Positions 58,501 to 64,000 of a stretch of DNA of 64,000 bases are shown one piece after another. The stretch's first letter is position 1, and each line of letters begins with the position of its first letter. A program made the translations under genes and the position numbers. Source of the DNA: Bathymodiolus brooksi (Eukaryota; Mollusca; Bivalvia; Mytilida; Modiolidae); assembly GCA_963680875.1 (NCBI GenBank), contig OY804585.1, positions 31,176,186-31,240,185 on the forward strand, read 5' to 3'. Under the pieces are notes generated by a model that was not told where the DNA came from, made no database searches, and worked only from the letters and a program-made list of their open reading frames with translations.

Positions 58501-61500
58501 GCTTTCTAATCTTTTGACTGTAAGCGACCTGATGAAGATTATGCCAGAAAGTGCACTAAATTAGATATTTGTGTTTTTATTTAATTAGATTGGATAAGTA
58601 GTGAGGGTGGGTTGGTTATGGTGTTTAATGCTACTTTCAACAATATTTCAGTTATATTGTGGTGGTCAGTTTTATTGATGGAGGAAACCGGACCTGGAGA
58701 AAACCACTGACCTGACAAACTTTATCACATAATGTTGTATCGAGTACACCTCGTCATGAGTGGGATTCGAACTCACAATGTTAGTGGTGATAGACACTGA
58801 TTGCATAGGTAGTTGTAAATCCAACTAACATACGATCACTACCACGACAGCCCCGATAAGTAATAAAGAGAATCCTACATTGCATGAGTAAAAAGCAATA
58901 TATTTTTGACTTCTTCTTCCGTGAATGTTTGAGAAGAATTGTTTTATTACTTTTATTTTTTATTTTTTTCAATTTTTATATTTTTGCAGAGAGGGAGATG
59001 TTTGGCTATAATATTTGGAGCAAATCATCAAGTTCTACATCTGATGACAGGGAGTAAATATGAGAGGGACTTGTGGCTGAAAGGACTAAGATTTGCACAA
59101 CATATAGACCAATATATGGACCAGAAAGAACAAACAGATAAATATCCTTTATTATATCAAGACCAAAATGGTTGGTTGATTGATTGATTTGTGTTTAATG
59201 CCAACATTTGCAATATTTCAGCTATATCATGGAGTGAGCAAATTTTATGTTAACTTAGACACCTAGAAGACCATTAGAAATGGTGATACAAATTTTGTTA
59301 AAATACAGAGATATTTATTTCTTCTTCCTTCTACGGGAAACATATTGTTTTTTTCCTGTCTGTTCCTCTGTCTATCACAAAAGTTTGTACTGCAACTCCT
59401 ACTTGTTAAAGTGAATTTCTTATAACTTTACATGCCTGCCAATCCCTTTTATACCCTTATTGCTGGTTTAAAATTTCAAAGGTATACATTGACCTCTAAT
59501 ATTTATATTTGAGGTAAAGAGTTTGTTTTGAGAATTCACAGATAAAAAATACAAAAACCTTTTTTTTAAATGTATCATGTCTCCAGCATGCCATTCTATG
59601 CTGCAGAGTAAGTAGAAAGGGGTTCACTAAATATTAGTGCCTCTGTTTTCAAAGGCCACGAAAATTTACTCAGTTTTGAAATGATGTATAAAGCTTAAGT
59701 GGAGAATATCATGTAGGTTTGTTTTAGTCTTTAGGGTTATGGTGTTTAATGCCACTTTTAAATCCCATCAAACTACCATACGATCACAACCACGACTGCC
59801 CCCAGAGAATATCATGTAAAGTTTTAGAATCCTTAACACTATATAAATGGATCAGAGATGCTTTCATGATGGCAGACAAGAACAACGATGAAAAATTGGA
59901 CTTTGAAGAAGTTACAAAATTACTTAAACAACTGAATGCAGATATGGATAAAAAACACATCCAAAATTTATTTGACGTGAGTATATCATAACCAGGATAG
60001 AAAACATGTGCACAATTTGTTCGATATGAATATGTCGTAACCTTTGAATAAAAAAACTTACCCAAAATTTATTTGATGTGAGTATGTCATAACCTATGAA
60101 TAAAAAACATATCCAAAATTTATTATACCCTCACTCGTAGAAAGGGGGCTATATTGCAATCACCTTGTCTGTCCATCCGTTAGTCCGTCCGTTCACACTT
60201 TCGTTAAAGATGTCTCAGCTGCTACTGGAAGAAATGATTTTATTTTTGATACATGACTTTGGCATAGTGACTTGTACCGTGTCTCCCCTTTCCAGGCTTA
60301 CCGCACATCTACTTCCTATTTACCGTGTGACTTAGAATTTTTCATGTTTGCCATAATGAAAATTTTCGTAACAGATATCTCAGCTTCTACTGTAAGAAAT
60401 GATTTTATATTTGATCTATGGCTTTGGCATGGTGACTTGTACTGTGTCTCCCCTTTCCAGGTTTACTGCACATCTACTTCCTGTTTACCGTGTGACTTAA
60501 TTTTTCATGTTTTTACGGCATTTTCTGGTAATGAATGTTGAGATATATACAAATTTGACACAAATGAACGAGTGGGGGTATTCTTAGCACGACGTAGCGT
60601 GCAACATCTTGTTTGATGTAAATATGTCATAACCTATGAATAAAAAACATATCAAAAATTTATTTGACCCGAATATGTCATAACCTATATATAAAAAATA
60701 TATCCAAAAATTATTTGATGTATGTAATAACCTATAAATAAAAAATATATCCAAAAATTATTTGACATGAATATGTCATAACCTATGAATAAAAAACATA
60801 CCCAAAATTTATTTAACGTGAATATGTCATAACCTTTGAATAAAAAACATATCCAAAATTTATTTGATGTGATTATGTCATAACCTTTGAATAAAAAACA
60901 TATCCAAAATTTATTTGACATGAGTATGTCATAACCTATGAACTAGCATGATTAGAAACACATCCAAAATTCATTTGATTCAAGTATTTTATATGCACAA
61001 GAAATAAATCAAAGTATATTTAACACAAGTATCTCTGATTGTCTTAATTTAAGAATAAGAAAGGTATCCAAAATTTATTTGTTGCGAATATATCATGATA
61101 TCTTGATAATTTTTTTTATTAGACATCATAACATTCTGTTTACAGCAGTGCATTCATTGGTATAGTTAAATTCCTATAAGGAAATGAAACCAGTTCAATT
61201 TTTATCAGCAAATGGAACCAGTTTCATTCCTATTAGAAAATAAAACCAAGTTAATTTAAATAAGAAAATGAAACCAAGTTAATTTAAATAAGAAAATGAA
61301 ACCAGTTTAATTTAAATCAGAAAATGAAACCAGTTCAATTTAAATCAGAAAATGAAACCAGTTCAATTTAAATAAAAAAATGAAACCAGTTTAATTTAAA
61401 TCAGAAAATGAAACCAGTTCAATTTAAATCAGAAAATGAAACCAGTTCAATTTAAATAAGAAAATGAAACCAGTTTAATTTAAATCAGAAAATGAAACCA

Positions 61501-63824
61501 GTTTAATTCCTATCAGCAAATGAAACCAGTTAAATTCTATATAGCGTAATTTTATGTCTTGTTTTATAGAAAGCAGATACAAATAAAGGTGTTGGAGAAA
61601 GATCCACGTTGGATGCAGAAGAATTTGTACAATTTTATCACATGGTAACAGAAAGAGCAGAAATAGAAGAAATATTTTTAAAGTAAGTTGCTGACCTGGA
61701 CTGACTCAGTTGTATTAAGGGGGCTGTTATGGTCGTAATCGTATGGTAGTTGGATTTACAACTACCTGTGCAATCAGTGTTCATCACCACTAAAGTTGTG
61801 AGTTCGAATCCTGTTCATGGCGAGGAGTACTCGATACAACATTATATCATAAAGGTTGTCAGCAACTTGCGACAGGTCGATGGTTTTCTCCGGGTACTCA
61901 GGTTTCCTCCACCAATAAAAATGACCGCTACGATATAACTGAAATATTATTGAAAGTGGCATTAAACACCATAAACCAAACCATTTAATTTATCAAATAA
62001 TGGTTATTCTTAACCTGTCCATTCCACAACTTTATATTCCATTTTACAATATCCTAGTATGAAAGACCATAATTTTATTTTGACAGTATCCAATGAACAG
62101 TAAATATGACATTCTTGAATTAATGTAATGCTTACATATCAAGACTTTCACTCTATATATACTATATATTTATTGTTTATTTTTAAGGTATGAAGATGGT
62201 AAAGGATATTTAACTGCTGAAGATCTACAAATCTTCATGAAAGAGGAACAAAAGGTATCAATTGTTTAGACAAACGAACATTGAATAAAATTATTGATTA
62301 GTAAGTGTTTAACTCCAACTTTTTTTTAGCAATATTTCAGCTACATCGTGGCGTGAACAAATTTTATTAACTTAGACACTCGAATAAAATTATCCTTTGA
62401 CCTTGAACATGAAGTTAACAATGTAAAAGTAAATATATAAAAATATACTATCATTGATGAGAATAGATTTCTCAGAGCAATCACACATTGAAGAGGAAGA
62501 CTGATGAGATGCAATCAAAAGTCTATTTCGAGCAAAACATATACGATAGTATGTTTATTGAGAATTTGTCAAAGTGATGTCAATATAACGTCATGTTGGA
62601 AATCAACGATAATATGTTTATATCATGTTTGTCGCTTGATAACATGTATTGCGTGGAAAGATCAAAGGGAAATTTACAAATTATCGATAAATATAGAATA
62701 ACGTCAGTTTTGAAGGTCAAGACAGTTAATATCGCTACAGTATTACAGCGAGTCCAATTTTGGACGACTGATACTAGTAATAATGTATGTTGAGACAATT
62801 AAAATTGATGTCATTTTCAGTATTAGAGATTGTTGAAATCAAAGGGAAAGTATCCAATTTACTGATAAAACTTCTTCTTTATGTATACAGTATTCCTTCT
62901 GTAATCAAGATTACATACTGTTACATAACATTCTTGCTTGAACTACATTTAGATAATAACTTGACCTAATATGAAATGTTGTTAAATGTTTATTGATCAC
63001 CAAGCATTTAAATATTTGAAACAAAAAAGATTTTCCAAACATCTAATTTTGATGACATTATATCAATAACAAAATATATATAAATAATAAAATAAATGAT
63101 TTTTAATTCAGGAAACCATAACTGAGGATCAAGCGAAGGAATACATAGCAGCTTATGAACCACAGAAAAATATGCAATTAGAAGATCAGATGAGTCTTAT
63201 AGGTAATACAAAATGGTATTGGCCATTTTAAAATTCCATTTTTTTTTATGTTGCTGTTTCAGTTCACAGACCATCTCCATTTTTTAATAACCTAATACAG
63301 AAATAGCATGATTTTATGAAACAAAGTCAGGAATCCTGTTTTCCTTTAGATTTCATTAAATCGTTATATGAGATATTTTTATGTTATTATATTCTTTTGT
63401 TGTTACCATAATATTTTTAAATTTATATAAGGTTGAAAGTAAGTGTGGAAGAAGAGATTTCACAGTTTCAAACTACAGATAAAATTTAATTATGTCAGTT
63501 GAAGGGAGATAAATTAACTTGCTAAGTCAGTTGAAGGGAGATAATTTAACTTGTTAATGTCAGTTGAAGGGAGACAATTTAACTTGCTATGTCAGTTGAA
63601 GGGAGATAATTTAACTTGCTAAGTCAGTTGAAGGGAGATAATTTAACTTGTTAATGTCAGTTGAAGGGAGATAATTTACAGGGTTTTTTTTATATTCTAA
63701 TTTCAGGTTTTAAATGTTTTCTGTGTTCTAAGGACCAGCAAGTATTTAACCCTACACATACCAGAGTTTATCAAGATATGAACAGACCAATTACTCATTA
63801 TTTTGTCAATTCATCTCATAATAC
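43511..63824 (+). CDS. PLCD: Phosphoinositide phospholipase C, delta type (5' part of gene)
   Basis: Joined exons 43511-43556 (or an alternative first exon), 46427-46582, 49379-49449, 58990-59170, 59828-59976, 61570-61682, 62188-62254, 63112-63202 and 63707-63824 read through in consistent phase for about 330 residues. The enzyme hydrolyses PtdIns(4,5)P2 to IP3 and diacylglycerol at the plasma membrane in a calcium-dependent way. In order: a PH domain from [11 protein letters not shown], where the KVK pair lines up with the PIP2-contact lysines of rat PLC-delta1; EF-hands with a canonical loop [32 protein letters not shown], closest from memory to PLC-delta4; and the start of the X box, [21 protein letters not shown], with the catalytic His of SSHNT. 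The rest of X, Y and C2 lies beyond the window. PLC-eta and PLC-like proteins share the layout but fit less well. Confidence 0.9.
43922..44184 (+). repeat. Full-length tRNA-derived SINE (in PLC intron 1)
   Basis: Starts GGGCCGTCGTGGTCGTGATC, B box GAGTTCGAATCCTGCTC, 3' domain, and a tail CCATAACCCTAACCCC. Confidence 0.9.
44185..46134 (+). other. PLC intron 1 (remaining part)
   Basis: Contains a second-family SINE scrap at 44752-44850 (gtcaaatcataaactgtgaa ... ccactaagcatgcatca), which recurs at 63866. An element start near 45221 (tatgcccagctgg ... gtccgttct-type text) and an antisense SINE scrap at 45808-45850 are also present. A short ATG frame at 44299 ([12 protein letters not shown]...) has no support. 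Confidence 0.5.
46135..46380 (+). repeat. Full-length tRNA-derived SINE just upstream of PLC exon 2
   Basis: Starts GGGGGCATCATGGTCGTGATC, B box gagttcgaacccc, and ends aacaccctaagccaaacc. It lies 46 bp from the exon. Confidence 0.85.
46427..46582 (+). CDS. PLCD: PLC-delta exon 2: first half of PH domain
   Basis: The acceptor is TTTAATATTACAG and the donor is TCAT|GTAAGG. The exon enters with TG of a split codon and leaves with T. It codes for [20 protein letters not shown] and [20 protein letters not shown], which form the first PH strands with phosphoinositide-contact lysines and arginine, then a lysine-rich loop. All three candidate first exons fit this acceptor. Confidence 0.9.
46900..49276. 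repeat. 54-bp minisatellite, about 43 units, in PLC intron 2
   Basis: The unit is caaaagcctctactttaaga + gatgaaaatccaactaattt + cagcaataatgtaa. The outermost left units are degenerate, while the inside is nearly uniform. Rare variants repeat together: GATGCAAAT units and, one unit later, a 53-bp unit with AATTCAGC (near 47305, 47574, 48113, 48706). This shows that multi-unit blocks were copied. Minus-strand frames ([18 protein letters not shown]) result from 54 being divisible by three and are broken at each 53-bp unit. Confidence 0.95.
49379..49449 (+). CDS. PLCD: PLC-delta exon 3: middle of PH domain
   Basis: Between a T-rich acceptor (TTTTTTTTAG) and GAT|GTAAGT. T|GG makes Trp at the junction, then [20 protein letters not shown] and PFD. 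This matches the [13 protein letters not shown] turn of delta PH domains (IQEVRMGHRTEGLEKF in rat delta1). It ends in phase 0. The last 40 bases and the donor are the source of the array that follows. Confidence 0.9.
49450..54105 (+). repeat. Exon-derived tandem array: about 54 copies of PLC exon-3 end plus its 5' splice site
   Basis: Units of 84 or 88 bp. Each contains aaggagagaaggattactct, aaaagaattgaaccttttga and t|gtaagtta(g/c)atctta, followed by either a long (caggttaaaatcat) or short (gagaaatcat) linker and gaaatattta. In sequence they are near-identical to the last 41 bases of exon 3 with the donor and about 45 bases of intron. Most copies read KRIEPFD and a few (the first, and some near the right end) read KRLEPFD like the exon. 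All copies I read keep GTAAGT. In every copy the frame would stop at TAG or run on from GTA AGT, so only the first donor gives a normal PH domain. Confidence 0.95.
54414..54673 (-). repeat. Full-length tRNA-derived SINE, antisense
   Basis: Left end gggttagggttagggtaatg is its tail. 3' domain, B box, and head end at ccatgatggccccc. Confidence 0.85.
54674..55236 (+). other. PLC intron 3, nothing further recognised
   Basis: AT-rich, no exon or repeat seen. Confidence 0.4.
55237..55423. repeat. pogo/Tigger-like MITE
   Basis: CAGTCAAACCTATCT at the left and AGCAGGTTTGACTG at the right, then TA. The left TA is mutated. The body matches 27093-27280 (gtcacataagacaagtggt). Confidence 0.75.
55424..56177 (+). 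repeat. 61-bp minisatellite x 12, in PLC intron 3
   Basis: The unit is gtatacataatgaacacatc + cagtgggtattatcttagct + ctgttatcctcagttctaact. Two main variants alternate in blocks (TATCAAAGC and TATCTTAGC). It starts at the right edge of the MITE, whose TGTATATA end is the first bases of the unit. Confidence 0.95.
56178..56999 (+). other. PLC intron 3, nothing recognised
   Basis: AT-rich, no exon or repeat seen. Confidence 0.4.
57000..57252 (+). repeat. SINE with (CCCTAA)n tail
   Basis: Starts in the head at cgatcgtatgatagttgg. B box degraded (gagttagaaacccg). 3' domain followed by CCATAACCCTAACCCTAACCC. Confidence 0.85.
57552..57755 (+). repeat. SINE with internal deletion of the B box
   Basis: The head at gatatggtagttggatttac jumps to agcaccccgttcatgac. 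It ends gcattaaacaccataatccc. A head-only scrap (gggccgtcgtggtcgtgg) lies at 57960. Confidence 0.8.
57756..58615 (+). other. PLC intron 3, nothing recognised
   Basis: Contains only the SINE head scrap at 57960-57979. No exon. Confidence 0.4.
58616..58854 (-). repeat. Full-length tRNA-derived SINE, antisense
   Basis: 3' domain at left (ggtgtttaatgctactttcaac), B box gggattcgaactcac, ends accacgacagcccc. Confidence 0.85.
58990..59170 (+). CDS. PLCD: PLC-delta exon 4: C-terminal half of PH domain
   Basis: The acceptor is TATTTTTGCAG. It joins exon 3 in phase 0 and codes for [20 protein letters not shown] and the PH C-terminal helix with the expected Trp ([10 protein letters not shown]), then a linker. 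The only GT after the PH helix that gives the right phase is at 59171 (AATG|GTTGGT), a weak donor lying at the start of an antisense SINE tail. Without splicing, the frame stops at 59185-59187. Confidence 0.85.
59171..59235 (-). repeat. Antisense SINE tail at the exon 4 boundary
   Basis: (TTGA)n followed by tttgtgtttaatgccaacat ttgcaatatttcagctata tcatgg, the reversed SINE 3' domain. The tail touches the coding exon and supplies the donor sequence. Confidence 0.75.
59236..59700 (+). other. PLC intron 4 (inner part)
   Basis: No feature recognised between the two SINE pieces. Confidence 0.4.
59702..59818 (-). repeat. Truncated antisense SINE with target duplication around a splice acceptor
   Basis: The SINE body at 59737-59804 jumps from the 3' domain (ggtgtttaatgccactttta) to the head (actaccatacgatcac ... 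cgactgcccc). It is flanked by GAGAATATCATGTA at 59702-59715 and 59805-59818. Both copies are followed by GTTTTAG (59721-59727 and 59821-59827), and the second is the acceptor of exon 5. Confidence 0.75.
59828..59976 (+). CDS. PLCD: PLC-delta exon 5: first EF-hand
   Basis: The acceptor is AAAGTTTTAG and the donor is TTTGAC|GTGAGT. G|AA joins exon 4 as Glu. It codes for [20 protein letters not shown] and [20 protein letters not shown]. The loop [12 protein letters not shown] has calcium-type acidic residues at positions 1, 5, 9 and 12. It ends in phase 0 at NLFD. Confidence 0.9.
59951..61090 (+). repeat. Second exon-derived array: end of PLC exon 5 with its donor, about 12 degenerate copies
   Basis: The exon end aaaaacacatccaaaattta tttgac and its donor GTGAGTAT recur every 48-54 bp as aaaaacatatccaaaattta tttga(c/t)(a/g)tga(a/g)tatgtcataacc. 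Some copies keep GTGAGT (for example at about 60078), others have ATGAAT or ATGAGT. An unrelated element (60124-60613) is inserted between copies. Confidence 0.88.
60124..60613 (+). repeat. Hairpin-ended element (ACTCGT...ACGAGT) with two internal units
   Basis: Starts tataccctcactcgtagaaa and ends aacgagtgggggtattctta, which are complementary, then GCACGACGTAGCGTGCAACA. Two internal units of about 160 bp contain cctttccagg(c/t)ttac(c/t)gcacatc. It has the same plan as the TTAGCTCACC and CCCTCGCC elements. Confidence 0.75.
61180..61531 (+). repeat. 28-bp minisatellite x 12 in PLC intron 5
   Basis: The unit is gaaaatgaaaccagttcaat ttaaatca. The left units are more diverged. Not related to a PLC exon. 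Confidence 0.9.
61570..61682 (+). CDS. PLCD: PLC-delta exon 6: second EF-hand
   Basis: The acceptor is TTTTATAG and the donor is AA|GTAAGT. It codes for [19 protein letters not shown] and [19 protein letters not shown]. The loop is longer than canonical ([16 protein letters not shown]) and may not bind calcium. EEFVQFY...RAE is characteristic of PLC-delta. It ends with two bases of a Lys codon. Confidence 0.9.
61720..61978 (+). repeat. Full-length tRNA-derived SINE in PLC intron 6
   Basis: Starts GGGGGCTGTTATGGTCGTAATC, B box GAGTTCGAATCCTGTTC, ends cattaaacaccataaacc. Confidence 0.85.
62188..62254 (+). CDS. PLCD: PLC-delta exon 7: third EF-like motif
   Basis: The acceptor is TTTTTAAG and the donor is AAAG|GTATCA. 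It codes for [20 protein letters not shown] and QK, which matches the segment ending FLQEEQ/FLKVEQ in PLC enzymes. The first base completes the Lys codon of exon 6. Confidence 0.88.
62303..62357 (-). repeat. Antisense SINE tail fragment
   Basis: Holds agtgtttaactccaactttt ... agcaatatttcagctacatcgtggcg. Confidence 0.6.
62358..63111 (+). other. PLC intron 7, nothing recognised
   Basis: Several short frames overlap at 62500-62970 without domains. The segments around 62600-62700 and 62795-62870 share a gatcaaagggaaa/aatcaaagggaaa word, too little to call a repeat. Confidence 0.4.
63112..63202 (+). CDS. PLCD: PLC-delta exon 8: end of EF-hand lobe
   Basis: The acceptor is TTTTAATTCAG and the donor is ATAG|GTAATA. 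It codes for [20 protein letters not shown] and [10 protein letters not shown]. The (I)xxYEP motif is the usual end of the EF-hand lobe in PLC-delta (LIERYEP, LIDRYEP). It leaves one base. Confidence 0.9.
63492..63678 (+). repeat. 32-34-bp minisatellite x 6 in PLC intron 8
   Basis: The unit is tgtcagttgaagggagataa tttaacttgcta. It contains the GGGAGATAA word common in bivalve repeats. Confidence 0.9.
63707..63824 (+). CDS. PLCD: PLC-delta exon 9: start of catalytic X box
   Basis: The acceptor is TAATTTCAG and the donor is AATAC|GTAAGT. G|GT gives Gly, then [19 protein letters not shown] and [20 protein letters not shown]. The His and Asn of SSHNT correspond to catalytic His311 and calcium-ligand Asn312 of rat PLC-delta1. 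CSKD...FNP is close to PLC-delta4. The next exon (expected to begin with YL) is outside the window. Confidence 0.92.
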
Positions 63825-63849
63825 GTAAGTTTTTTTTTCTTTCGTAAAA

Positions 63850-64000
63850 TTGATCGTGGGTTCGAGCTCCGATCGGGTCAAACCAAAAACTATAAAATTG
63901 GTACTTGTAGTTTCTCCATCAAGCATGCAGCATGAAGGAGAAAGCAAAGATGGGTTGGCTTGGACATGTCTATCCGTGGACTGTAGTTTCAGTGAGCTAG
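63850..64000 (+). repeat. Second-family SINE, 3' part
   Basis: A B-box-like gtgggttcgagctccgatcg is followed by gtcaaaccaaaaactataaa and tttctccatcaagcatgcag, shared with 44752-44850. The left end is lost and the right end may run past the window. Confidence 0.6.

Overview
The window looks like nuclear DNA of a bivalve mollusc. It is AT-rich and intron-rich, carries many copies of a tRNA-derived SINE whose 3' half ends in a ...GGCGTTAAACACC motif (a hallmark of molluscan genomes), shows the GTTATCTCCC motif common in bivalves, and holds several long elements starting with TTAGCTCACC- or CCCTCGCC-type hairpins. The species cannot be named from sequence alone. Nothing bacterial is present.

Layout. 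(1) 1-7465, + strand: the 3' end of an unrecognised gene, with one 1-kb exon (519-1529) coding for a basic, serine-rich protein with four 13-residue repeats, and a short terminal exon (7428-7465). (2) 7466-43510: mostly repeats: SINEs, pogo/Tigger-like MITEs, two families of long hairpin-led elements with internal tandem units, minisatellites, a nested palindrome, and a complete young LTR retrotransposon (35595-39522) inserted in a minisatellite. (3) 43511-63824, + strand, running off the right edge: a phosphoinositide phospholipase C of the delta type. Eight shared exons give the PH domain, the EF-hand region and the start of the catalytic X box up to the SSHNT motif with the catalytic histidine. 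Three short upstream exons (23953, 31705, 43511) all end in the phase needed to join the first shared exon and may be alternative first exons.

The most striking structure is inside the PLC gene. The 3' end of PH exon 3, with its 5' splice site, has been amplified into an array of about 54 units of 84/88 bp (49450-54105), so the intron carries dozens of exact copies of a coding exon end plus GTAAGT donor. The same thing has happened on a smaller scale to the next EF-hand exon (59951-61090, units of about 50 bp carrying the exon end and its GTGAGT donor or variants of it). A third intronic array (46900-49276, 54-bp units) is not exon-derived.

The LTR retrotransposon has gag, protease and integrase in one open 927-codon frame but no reverse transcriptase. 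The protein ends with what looks like the C-terminal tail of an RNase H placed after the integrase. This fits an element with the Gmr1-like order (PR-IN-RT-RH) that has lost RT and most of RH, yet its LTRs differ at only 3 of 384 positions, so it moved recently and presumably with enzymes supplied in trans.
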